Positions 1 to 8,460 of a stretch of DNA of 64,000 nucleotides are shown here, one piece after another (positions within the stretch are counted from its first letter, which is position 1; each line of letters opens with the position of its first letter). This stretch comes from GCA-2748055 sp051746185. GTDB lineage: Bacteria > Bacteroidota > Bacteroidia > Bacteroidales > GCA-2748055. The translations under genes were made by a program, and so were the position numbers. The stretch is taken from NCBI GenBank assembly GCA_051746185.1, contig JBNJEV010000002.1:91140-155139 (forward strand), read 5' to 3'. Under the pieces are notes generated by a model. The model did not search any database and was not told where the DNA came from. It worked only from the letters and a program-made list of their open reading frames with translations.

Positions 1-2262
1 TGGAACAACAAACCCGGGGCAGGGGGTACCATGTTCTTCCAGGCCACGGCAAACCCGGATGGCGGATACTTCAATCTGAGTTCCACTGAATTCACGGATT
101 TTGTCAATGCGGCCATTGAAGCCGGGAAGGATTACGTCAGCGTGGCCATCAAGGGACTGGATGAAACTCCCGGCAACAGGGCATGGATCTCGGGGAGGAC
201 CTACAAGGCACCTGAGGTGATCCTCAACTATGAGAAGCAGACCAGTCAGCCGGTCTTCTCTCCGGAACCGGGTGACTTCATCGCCGGGGTATCCGTGGAG
301 ATCTCCACACTGACCAGCGGTGCCACCCTTTATTACACCACCGATGGGACGGATCCCGACGATACTTCCGCCGAATATACGGAAGCCATTGTCCTGACCG
401 ATACCACCACCCTCAAAGCGGTGGCCTATGCTCCCGATCTGAAACCGAGTCCGATGGCCATCGGTACCTATTTTATCACTCCGGTCGGACTGCCGCAGTT
501 CAGTCCTTCACCGGTACCGAAGTACCAGCCTCCCGTGGAGGTGACCATCACCGCCGAACCGCAGGATGCGGTGATCAGGTACTCGGATGACGGCAGTGAT
601 CCCACTACCCTCTATTCCGAACCCATCATCCTGGATCAGACAACCACCCTGAAAGCCCAGGCATTCAGCGCAGATTTCACCTATTCAACCGATGTGGCAG
701 AGGTCACCTATACGGTTATTCCGCCCACCGGAACCGCGGGAACCGGTCCGGGAGGAGTGGGATACCAGGACCTCTCGAGAGCGGGTCAGCCCGAGCTGTC
801 CATGTGGCTGAAAGCCGACGGCATCTCAGGTGCGACCGATGGTTCGGAAATCACCGAGTGGCCGGATGCATCGGGCAACGAGAATGACGGATACAATACC
901 TGGGTGGACGGAGGTGACAACGGCATCCCCAATACAGGGGAAAGCCAGAAGCGGCCGCCTGTTTACCGGGAAGGTATGCTGAACGGATTGCCTGTGCTCG
1001 AGTTTGGTTCCACGGCAGAAGAAAGGGGGTCCATCGTGGTGGATGATGCCGACAACCTGGACGGCGGGGAAGGGATCTCGCTGTTCATGGTGTCCAGGCG
1101 CAATGAGATGTACGGGGATTTTGCCGCCCTGATCCAGAAAAGGGATATCTCCGCTCCCGGAGATGACCAGGAAGCCTATGTCTTTGAAATGAACGGAGGC
1201 TCCAATCCCAATGAGATGCAGTGGGTCATTGCCCGGGATCTGTTTGTCCAGAATGACTCCATCATCGATGATGAGCGTTACTATCTCTTTAATGTGGGTC
1301 TCAACGGGGATCACGGACTGGGATACTTCATCACCAATGGATTCCTGGACAATACGGCCGCCTACGGCAGACCGGTCCAGGCCACCCATGCACCGGTCAT
1401 CATCGGCGGGTTCCAGGCCATGAACATTGCAGAGGTCGTTGCCTTCAACTCCACTGTGAACATGGCCCAGACACTGATCGTCCATGAATACCTGGCAGCC
1501 AAATACGGACTCCATCTGATCGGAGCACAGGGTGTGATGAACATGTATGACCATGACACCTATACCTCGGATCTGATCGGAGTGGGCAGGGCCGGTGACC
1601 TTGCTGAATCGGCCGAGGAGGAACATCTCCATGCCACCGGTGGCGCCCTGGAGCTCAAAGCTGACGGGTTTGCGGCAGCGGGTGATTTCGTGCTTGCCGC
1701 CCACAACGGTGCCGACATCTCCGAAGATGCCAACAAGGTGTGGAGCAGGATGTGGTATGTGAAAACCGCGGGAGATGGCGGCAATGTAGACATGGTATTT
1801 GACTTCACCAAAGCAGGGCTCACCCTCGGATCGGCCGAAGGTTACATGCTGTCCCACAGGGCCACCAGTGAAGACGACTGGGCCGACTTGGGCATCACTC
1901 CCGTGATGGACGGTGAGAAGCTGGTGTTCAGCGTCAGCGACATCGCCGACGGGTATTATGCGGTCGGACAGGCACTCCCGGGTACGGTATCCACCGGTCC
2001 GGAAGAGCTGGCCGGGGGCTTCAGCCTCTATCCGAACCCGGCACAGGACAGGGTGAACCTCATCTACAGCAGTGACCGGGCCAACATGGTTACCATTACT
2101 GTATATGACTTCACCGGACGGGTGGCACATTCCGGTGTGGTGATGAATGCCACCGGTACCCTCGAAACCACGATCGATCTCTCAGGCTTTGAAAAAGGCA
2201 TGTACATGATCGAGGTCAAAGACGGGGATACCCGGACCCAGAAAACCCTGGTTGTCCAGTAA
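1..2262 (+). CDS. Secreted multidomain protein with T9SS sorting domain (5' end outside window)
   Basis: The reading frame is open from base 1, so the start lies upstream and the first ATG at 31 is internal. The visible order is: the end of a DNRLRE-like carbohydrate-binding fold; two chitobiase/hexosaminidase C-terminal-like repeats, recognisable by TLYYTTDGTDP and VIRYSDDGSDPTT; a concanavalin/LamG-like domain starting near ELSMWLKADG; a linker domain; and a C-terminal T9SS type A sorting domain starting SLYPNPAQDRV and ending KTLVVQ. Proteins of this design are exported by Sec, moved across the outer membrane by the type IX system and anchored at the surface or released. No catalytic domain is visible in this part, so an enzyme could lie in the missing N-terminus. 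Adhesion or polysaccharide binding is an inference. The next gene also carries a T9SS domain but follows two hairpins, so it is probably a separate unit. Confidence 0.85.
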   Translation, partial: WNNKPGAGGTMFFQATANPDGGYFNLSSTEFTDFVNAAIEAGKDYVSVAIKGLDETPGNRAWISGRTYKAPEVILNYEKQTSQPVFSPEPGDFIAGVSVEISTLTSGATLYYTTDGTDPDDTSAEYTEAIVLTDTTTLKAVAYAPDLKPSPMAIGTYFITPVGLPQFSPSPVPKYQPPVEVTITAEPQDAVIRYSDDGSDPTTLYSEPIILDQTTTLKAQAFSADFTYSTDVAEVTYTVIPPTGTAGTGPGGVGYQDLSRAGQPELSMWLKADGISGATDGSEITEWPDASGNENDGYNTWVDGGDNGIPNTGESQKRPPVYREGMLNGLPVLEFGSTAEERGSIVVDDADNLDGGEGISLFMVSRRNEMYGDFAALIQKRDISAPGDDQEAYVFEMNGGSNPNEMQWVIARDLFVQNDSIIDDERYYLFNVGLNGDHGLGYFITNGFLDNTAAYGRPVQATHAPVIIGGFQAMNIAEVVAFNSTVNMAQTLIVHEYLAAKYGLHLIGAQGVMNMYDHDTYTSDLIGVGRAGDLAESAEEEHLHATGGALELKADGFAAAGDFVLAAHNGADISEDANKVWSRMWYVKTAGDGGNVDMVFDFTKAGLTLGSAEGYMLSHRATSEDDWADLGITPVMDGEKLVFSVSDIADGYYAVGQALPGTVSTGPEELAGGFSLYPNPAQDRVNLIYSSDRANMVTITVYDFTGRVAHSGVVMNATGTLETTIDLSGFEKGMYMIEVKDGDTRTQKTLVVQ

Positions 2263-2275
2263 ACTCTAAGATGAA

Positions 2276-2346
2276 GCAGGGAGCGGGGCCGGCTCCCTGC
2301 CTATTTATCCTCATAATGATGAGAGTGTCTCAAAAGAGGCACTCTC
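2276..2346 (+). terminator. Two successive hairpins after the T9SS protein gene
   Basis: The first is a perfect 9-bp stem, GCAGGGAGC (2276-2284) with GCTCCCTGC (2292-2300), with a 7-nt loop. The second is an 11-bp stem with one wobble pair, GAGAGTGTCTC (2321-2331) with GAGGCACTCTC (2336-2346), closed by AAAA and followed by a T-rich run. They probably end transcription of the upstream gene. Confidence 0.6.
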
Positions 2347-2387
2347 TGTTCTTTCTATTGAGTTGCTGTTTGTAAAGAAGCAGGCTG

Positions 2388-4541
2388 ATGAAGAAAGACC
2401 TTGCGAAGAAAGCCTGGGCGATGGCCGTCGGATTCGCTGCCCTGGTCTGGTTCGTGATCCGGGTCATTCCTGATCCCCGCAGGGCCGCTTATCCATGCCA
2501 GCGTGCTGCATTCCCCCTGGCCAGTGCATTTGTCATCTGGATCACGGGATTGATCTCCTCGGTAACTTGGATCAGGAAGTTCAGGCGATCAAAACCAATC
2601 CTTCCCTGGTTCCAGGCGGCATGCTTCACCCTGCTGCTGGTCCTGTTCACCATACACTCCTGGATGGCCGAGGCGGGCCAGATTTGGGGGGTCACAACCG
2701 GAGGGGGCAATTTTATCCCCGCGGAGGGCTCCAACAAGCCCATGGGATCGGGAACGGGGATCCATCCCGGTCGTGTCACCTGGGTCCACCATCCGGAAAT
2801 GGTCCTTTTCCGGGGTACCGGGGGCCATTTCTGGGAACCGGAAATGGCAGACCAGCAGGGGCTTGATACAGTATTCATGCACTCGCTCTGCATGCTGACC
2901 GGAGAAAGAACGGACCGGGCAGCATGGGCCGCCCTGTTTGCCCATTTCAAAGATAATCACGGGAAGGATCCCGCCGGCTACCTCCCGGGAGAAAAGATCG
3001 CCGTGAAGATCAACATGAATACGGCGGGGAGTCACGGGGACCGTGACGACGGGACCAACACCTCCCCCCATGTGGCCATGGCCCTGGCCACCCAGCTGGT
3101 GGAAAGGGCAGGGGTGCCCGATTCCTGCATCACCTTCTATGACATCAGCCGTCCGGTTCCTGACTACATCACGGAAGCGATCTGGTCCAACTACCCGGGG
3201 ATCCGGTTCGTGGATGCGGTGGGGGGGAACGGCAGGGTGCGATATGAAACAGATCTTTCGGCAGGGGTGCAATGGAGCCGGGAACTTACCCTTGAACAGG
3301 GAGGAGGACATCCCACCTACCTGCCCGGAACAGTCAGTGAGGCCGACTACCTCATCAACCTGGGGAACATGAAGGGGCACGATCTGGCCGGTGTGACCAT
3401 CTGTGCCAAGAACCATGTGGGAAGCATCATTTCCCGCAATCCCGACAATGAGAAGCTTTCCTCACCCCGGGCAGCGGGGATCCATCCCTATATCGCCGTT
3501 CACGATTTCGACTACTGGGACCTGCCCATGAGGGATACGGCCACCTACAATACCCTGGTGGATCTGATGGGCCACAGAGACCTGGGGGGAAAGACCCTGC
3601 TCTTTATCATCGACGGACTTTTTGCCGTGAAAACGCAGCACGGGAATGTGGATCAGAACCAGGTCTGGTCCTCCGCACCTTTCAACGGCAATTTCACATC
3701 CAGCATTCTCATGTCCATAGATGGCGTGGCCATCGAATCGGTGGGACTGGATTTCCTGCGCAGCGAACCTTCCATGACACAGGTATACGGGAACGTGGAT
3801 AATTACCTGCATGAAGCCGCCCTGGCCCATGCTCCCCCCTCGGGGGTTTTTTATGACCCCGAACAGGACGGTACCGGAACGGGCAGCCTGGGGGTCCATG
3901 AGCACTGGAATAATGCCATAGAGCGCAAGTACAGCAGAAATTTGGGAAAAGAAAAAGGGATCGAGCTGGTCTCATTCCGGGAAGGGGATCATCTGCCGGA
4001 CAGACCGGAAAAGCTGCAGGCATCCCTTGCAGAGGGATCACGGATCAGGATCTCCTGGAGGGACCGGTCCGACAATGAAATCTGTTTTGTTTTGGAAAGA
4101 TGGGAAAGCGGGCAGGCTGATTTCTCTGTCCTGACCGAAATTCCCGCCGACCGGGTCTGTTTTGTGGATTCGGCCATCTGCCAGGGTCCCGAGATCAGGT
4201 ACCGGATAAAAGCGGTGGGGATTCACGGGGAGTCGGCCTACAGTGAACCTGTATCCGTTTTCTTCACCCGGGTGCCGGACGCCGGCCGTAAGGCGGACCT
4301 GATCCTTTACCCGAATCCCTCCCACGGGATGGTCACCCTCTCATACAGCCCTGCAGGCAGCGGAAAGGTTGCGATCATCCTGTATGATCTCTCCGGCCGG
4401 GTGGTTCATGAACAGACCACGCCATCCGTTGCAGGAAAATTGAACACCCGGATCGATCTGGGAAATCACCCGGCAGGAACCTACCTGCTGGAGGTGAGAG
4501 AAGGAGCGAAAAGGATCCATAAAAAGCTGATATTAAAATAG
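2388..4541 (+). CDS. DUF362-domain protein with N-terminal membrane helices and T9SS sorting domain
   Basis: The 717-residue protein begins with three hydrophobic segments (about residues 8-24, 44-60 and 72-92). A long DUF362 domain follows (about 200-470), with the phrases VKINMNTAG, YLINLGNMKGHD and CAKNHVGSI. Then come a fibronectin-III-like segment (about 545-630, RISWRDRSDNE) and a T9SS-type C-terminal domain (LYPNPSHGMVTL to KKLILK). DUF362 proteins are poorly characterised. Some members carry ferredoxin domains, but no 4Fe-4S cluster motif is visible here. The N-terminal phrase YPCQRAAFPLAS recalls membrane-anchored Bacteroidota members. A T9SS sorting domain behind several membrane helices is unexpected, because T9SS cargo normally has a cleavable signal peptide. 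The gene converges on the sulfatase gene, with 11 bases between the two stops. Confidence 0.75.
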   Translation: MKKDLAKKAWAMAVGFAALVWFVIRVIPDPRRAAYPCQRAAFPLASAFVIWITGLISSVTWIRKFRRSKPILPWFQAACFTLLLVLFTIHSWMAEAGQIWGVTTGGGNFIPAEGSNKPMGSGTGIHPGRVTWVHHPEMVLFRGTGGHFWEPEMADQQGLDTVFMHSLCMLTGERTDRAAWAALFAHFKDNHGKDPAGYLPGEKIAVKINMNTAGSHGDRDDGTNTSPHVAMALATQLVERAGVPDSCITFYDISRPVPDYITEAIWSNYPGIRFVDAVGGNGRVRYETDLSAGVQWSRELTLEQGGGHPTYLPGTVSEADYLINLGNMKGHDLAGVTICAKNHVGSIISRNPDNEKLSSPRAAGIHPYIAVHDFDYWDLPMRDTATYNTLVDLMGHRDLGGKTLLFIIDGLFAVKTQHGNVDQNQVWSSAPFNGNFTSSILMSIDGVAIESVGLDFLRSEPSMTQVYGNVDNYLHEAALAHAPPSGVFYDPEQDGTGTGSLGVHEHWNNAIERKYSRNLGKEKGIELVSFREGDHLPDRPEKLQASLAEGSRIRISWRDRSDNEICFVLERWESGQADFSVLTEIPADRVCFVDSAICQGPEIRYRIKAVGIHGESAYSEPVSVFFTRVPDAGRKADLILYPNPSHGMVTLSYSPAGSGKVAIILYDLSGRVVHEQTTPSVAGKLNTRIDLGNHPAGTYLLEVREGAKRIHKKLILK

Positions 4542-4552
4542 ATGAACCCGGG

Positions 4553-6343
4553 TTATTTCTTTGATACTTCAATACAGATGGGGGCAATGATCCTTCCCTG
4601 TGATTCGACCCATCCTTCAAACATCTGCTTCCCGGGATCAAAAGTGACCCCCTGAAGGGTGATCTCATGCAGGGAAGTGTCCTGGAGGGTGATCCAGTAC
4701 TGCCGGATCCCCGCCCTCACATAACCCTTCCCCTGGCGGGAAAAGGGATCCCTGAACACCAGGGTGACATCATAGGGGCCCGGATCCGTAATCTCCACGT
4801 CCCAGTAGCCATAAGCATCCGGTGAGGCCCACTTTTTGGCCTTGGGACTTTTCCAGTCGTTCCGGCCCAGGATCACCGGGTCTTCATGTTCCGATCCGAT
4901 CACGATCCGGGGAGGCTCCAGGAGATGGGTGCTGCTGAGCATTTCCCGGTACCATCTGTCCAGCTCTGCGGTCAGTTCCTTTTTGATCTCCGGATGATCC
5001 GCCCCTGTTGCTCTCTGTTCAAAAGGATCTTCTTCCAGGTTGTACATTTTCAGACTGTCTGCGGAAGCCCCGTGCTCGATGAACCCGGCCAGCTTAAATT
5101 CTCCTTTCCGCACGGCCATGTTGGTATATCGCTGGGGATAGCCCCGGGCCCAGACAAAAAAGAGGGAACGTTCCTCCGGGGCGCTCTTTTCCCCTTTCAG
5201 CAGGGGGACCAGGCTGGTCCCGTCCATCTCACCCCTGTAGGAGATCCCAGCCAGTTCCAGCAGGGTGGGCATGATATCGATGTGTGCCGCGGGCCGGGTG
5301 ATCAGCCGGTTCTCCAGGTTTCCCTGCCAGTGAAAAAAGCAGGGTACCCGGATGCCTCCCTCCAGCACGCTGCCTTTCCTTCCGCTTAGGCCAGCGGTGT
5401 AGCGGCGCTGCTGTGGGCCGTTGTCGGTCAGAAAGACCACCAGGGTTTGTTCCATCAGGTCCAGTTCTTCCATGGCGGATACCATTCTTTTCAGGTTATC
5501 ATCGATGTTGCTCACCATTCCGTACACCCGCCTGGCATCCATCAGATCCCGTTCATTCATCTCCTGGAGATTGGAGCCGGCCCTCTCAAAATCTGCACTA
5601 TCGAATTCCAGATCCGCGTACTCACCGGCATAGGGACCGGGCAGCTGCAGGGGGGTGTGGGGTGCATTAAAGGCCAGGTAAAGAAAAAAAGGCTGTTCCG
5701 GGTTCCTTTCGCTGTGTTCCCGGATAAAAGCAATGGCCTGGTCTGTGAAGATGTCCGAGCAGTATCCTTTACGCCTGACCCGGAGACCGTTCTCCCAGAG
5801 AAAGGGATCGAAGTAGGAGCTGTCGGGCCTGGTGAAATTGCCGAAATCATCTCCCGGCTGACCGATACCCCCTCCCTTGTGGGCAAGGACATACTGAAAG
5901 CCCTGGTCCATGGCCCGCAGGGGGTAGCAATCGCCCAGGTGCCATTTCCCGATCATCCCCGTATGGTAGCCGTTCCCGGACAGCACCTCGGCCAGTGTCA
6001 CCTCGCCGGCTGCCATCATGGCCCCGCCATTGTAAGTGTCATATACCCCGGTACGGAGATGGTATCGACCGGTCATCAGGCTGGACCGGGTGGGGGCGCA
6101 TACGGGCGATACATAGAAAGGATCGATCCGGGCAGCCACAGCGGCCAGGGAATCGATCACCGGGGTCCGGATATAAGGATTCCCGTGGTAACCCACATCC
6201 CCGTAACCCTGGTCATCGGTCATGATCAGCAAAATGTTGGGTTTTTTTTGACTTTCAGTACCCCCGTTGCCGCTGCATCCGCCCAGTATGGCGGATCCAA
6301 TGGATAGAAGGATGATCGCGGCTTTTGTCAGTTTCGAATACAT
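4553..6343 (-). CDS. Arylsulfatase-family lipoprotein (type I sulfatase)
   Basis: The 596-residue protein has a lipobox ending in Cys23 (ILGGCSG), so it is probably anchored in a membrane as a lipoprotein. The sulfatase signature CAPTR starts at Cys82, which would be converted to formylglycine by an anaerobic or aerobic maturase. The metal-binding Asp43-Asp44 pair sits in NILLIMTDDQGYGD. LTDNGPQ and a later GRKGSVLEGGIRVP block are also typical. The family hydrolyses sulfate esters of polysaccharides or small aromatics. The context of a beta-helix protein, a GH42-like and a GH50-like enzyme suggests a sulfated polysaccharide. It is last in a minus-strand operon behind the 6397-8460 gene, 53 bases away. 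A C-terminal extension of about 100 residues after the sulfatase fold looks like a small beta-sandwich and may help substrate choice. Confidence 0.92.
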   Translation of the reverse strand: MYSKLTKAAIILLSIGSAILGGCSGNGGTESQKKPNILLIMTDDQGYGDVGYHGNPYIRTPVIDSLAAVAARIDPFYVSPVCAPTRSSLMTGRYHLRTGVYDTYNGGAMMAAGEVTLAEVLSGNGYHTGMIGKWHLGDCYPLRAMDQGFQYVLAHKGGGIGQPGDDFGNFTRPDSSYFDPFLWENGLRVRRKGYCSDIFTDQAIAFIREHSERNPEQPFFLYLAFNAPHTPLQLPGPYAGEYADLEFDSADFERAGSNLQEMNERDLMDARRVYGMVSNIDDNLKRMVSAMEELDLMEQTLVVFLTDNGPQQRRYTAGLSGRKGSVLEGGIRVPCFFHWQGNLENRLITRPAAHIDIMPTLLELAGISYRGEMDGTSLVPLLKGEKSAPEERSLFFVWARGYPQRYTNMAVRKGEFKLAGFIEHGASADSLKMYNLEEDPFEQRATGADHPEIKKELTAELDRWYREMLSSTHLLEPPRIVIGSEHEDPVILGRNDWKSPKAKKWASPDAYGYWDVEITDPGPYDVTLVFRDPFSRQGKGYVRAGIRQYWITLQDTSLHEITLQGVTFDPGKQMFEGWVESQGRIIAPICIEVSKK

Positions 6344-6396
6344 TTCAGGATCGGTTTATCGGTTTATATGTTTCCCGCAGCAGGCAGCAGGAAGGA

Positions 6397-8460
6397 TCAG
6401 TCGGTTAAAGTTACGTCATTCCGGGTAAATTCCGGGACCTCCCCCCGGGTTTCCACCCGGTAAATATTTCCTGAATCATCCCTGACGGTCAGGATGCCTT
6501 CGCCGACCTCCAGGTGGGGACCGCCGTAAACCTTCCAGGGAGCAGCCAGATCCACGTGATCCCCGTTCACCGACCAGCCGGCCAGTCTTCCGTGGCCTTT
6601 TCCCCCGGGCCATTCAGGCTGGATGAACGGCGGGGAGGTCTGGATCACCAAAGGAACGGTCACCCCGTATCCCCAATCGTATATGGGCTCGGTAAATGTT
6701 CCCGAATCCCGGTAATTCACTTCGATAAGTCTCTGGTCATATGCCCTGTAGCGGATCCTTTCGTGGGAAACCAGTCCGCTACAGTCCAGTTCCGTTCGTT
6801 TCAGGTACTTTTTCCTGAATTCACGGAAACTGCCAAAATCAGAGGCCGGCAAAACCTCCAGGAGCAAACCGCATACCCTGCCGCAGGGAGCCCGGTCCAC
6901 CACATATTTCTCTTCCCGGGTTTCCGGGACGGAACGGGCCAGGGACCGGATGGCCGCGTAGCATCGTTCCAGTTCCAGGAAAAGCACTTCCTTATGCTCC
7001 ATCCATGAGGTGGCATCGGGGAACCAGACATAGGCACCGTTCCCTTCTTCCCCCGGTCTTCCCCCGGTCTGGAATTTAACGGGATTTCCCACCTGCAGCA
7101 GCTTATCATCGCTGGAAGAGAACCTTTCCACAAAATCACGCTGCCAGCGGTACCTCCACAGGTGAAAGATCGAATCAATCCCCTCCACAAGGGAAGCTGC
7201 ATTGACCGGCGATTTGTTGAGCTGGATGAGCACATTCTCATGCTGTGCCACCTGCAGCCAGGGATTTCTCATCTTTCCCGTCATATCGGGATAGTACATA
7301 CCGCCTCCGGTAACCATCTGCGGGTCTGCACGGGGGCCATCGTCCACTGTGGAGACCAGCTTCCAGGTTACATTCTTGTAACACGATGATCCGAAGGCCC
7401 CGTAGGGATAAAATGCAGATCCCAGTGAAAAATCAGGATGGATGTACTGGACATGCTTGATATAGGAGGGCCTGCCCAGCAAATAGGCAGCTTTGCTGTT
7501 CCTGTAAAAGACCGGTCCGGCGAATTCCTTTTTTGCCAGCCAGACCGCCTCCCGCGGGGGACGGTAACCGCTGGTCGCCGCATGAACGCTCTGCAGGGGC
7601 GGTTTGTAAGTATCCGAAACAAAAAAATTCTCATCGACAGGACGGGGCAGGCCGCCGAACCACAGCCATCCCAGGTAATCTGTCTCCGTCCGGCAGGCAA
7701 CTGATTCAGGTGCCCCCCTGGATTCAGGGCCCCCGGTCAGTCCCTGGGTATAATGCAGGGCGATCTCGCAGGCATAATAGTCAAGGACCGCCCTTGCCTG
7801 TTTTCTGACCAGCGGATCCCCGGCAAAATCGTACAGGTTCAGCCAGCCGATGATATTATAGATCCCGTAGGTGCTGGCATTGAATTCACTGGTCCCCAGC
7901 CGGTAGATGGTGGTGGAAAAGGATTCGATCCAGCGTTTCATGCTGTCTTTCCATGCGGAAGCTTCCGGGAAAAGCTCCGGGTATTCTTCCATAAACTCTG
8001 CATAAATATATCCGCTGGTACGGCTCATGTTGATATGGTTCTCGGTCCCCTCGCAGGTCCATGCATTATAACTGTCGGTCCGGTTCATCACGTTCTCCAG
8101 GTATTCCAGCCGGTGGTTGCGAAGCTCCGGGGCATCCCCGAACATGGGCATCAGCCTGGCCATGCCCGCAAGGATGAAATGGAAAGGCGATTTTTCCCGG
8201 AATTGTTCGATATAGCCGTTGGTCCGTTCGTCCTGCTTGCCGTATTTGCAGAACCGGGCAATAGCAACCGGCCAGTATACCTTTTCCGGGTCCGGATAAT
8301 CAGGATTGGGCGGTCTGTAGGTATCTGCCGCATAATCCAGGAGGTAGTTCGCTCTTTCCCTGAAAGCCGGTTCGTAATCCTGACCGCAGCAGGGGAATGC
8401 CGTGATCAGGATGGCCTGCAGTACCAGTCCGGACGTCAGGATGCGCATGCTGAAACTCAT
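6397..8460 (-). CDS. Exported protein of unknown family, possibly an (alpha/alpha) toroid polysaccharide enzyme
   Basis: The 687-residue protein has an N-terminal signal (hydrophobic to about residue 25, then CCGQDYEP). I do not recognise the family. The first 250 residues are helix-rich with paired aromatic motifs (AWTCEGTENHINMSR, IYNIIGWLNLYD), resembling alpha-toroid lyases and hydrolases. The last 400 residues look beta-rich, as in the C-terminal sheets of heparinase-type lyases. The conserved-looking GTENH motif is a plausible active-site element. Its ATG overlaps the stop of the upstream beta-helix gene in an ATGA junction, so the two are almost certainly co-translated. A role in cleaving or binding an acidic or sulfated polysaccharide is inferred from this position between a beta-helix protein and a sulfatase. 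Confidence 0.6.
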   Translation of the reverse strand: MSFSMRILTSGLVLQAILITAFPCCGQDYEPAFRERANYLLDYAADTYRPPNPDYPDPEKVYWPVAIARFCKYGKQDERTNGYIEQFREKSPFHFILAGMARLMPMFGDAPELRNHRLEYLENVMNRTDSYNAWTCEGTENHINMSRTSGYIYAEFMEEYPELFPEASAWKDSMKRWIESFSTTIYRLGTSEFNASTYGIYNIIGWLNLYDFAGDPLVRKQARAVLDYYACEIALHYTQGLTGGPESRGAPESVACRTETDYLGWLWFGGLPRPVDENFFVSDTYKPPLQSVHAATSGYRPPREAVWLAKKEFAGPVFYRNSKAAYLLGRPSYIKHVQYIHPDFSLGSAFYPYGAFGSSCYKNVTWKLVSTVDDGPRADPQMVTGGGMYYPDMTGKMRNPWLQVAQHENVLIQLNKSPVNAASLVEGIDSIFHLWRYRWQRDFVERFSSSDDKLLQVGNPVKFQTGGRPGEEGNGAYVWFPDATSWMEHKEVLFLELERCYAAIRSLARSVPETREEKYVVDRAPCGRVCGLLLEVLPASDFGSFREFRKKYLKRTELDCSGLVSHERIRYRAYDQRLIEVNYRDSGTFTEPIYDWGYGVTVPLVIQTSPPFIQPEWPGGKGHGRLAGWSVNGDHVDLAAPWKVYGGPHLEVGEGILTVRDDSGNIYRVETRGEVPEFTRNDVTLTD

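Noticed and set aside
826..2130. Long open frame (434 codons) on the minus strand inside the first T9SS gene
   Set aside because: It is antisense to recognisable domains and lacks any family motif; the high G+C third positions of the real gene keep the opposite strand open.
5447..6307. Plus-strand open frame inside the sulfatase gene
   Set aside because: It is a shadow of the sulfatase coding sequence, with no start context or motifs of its own.
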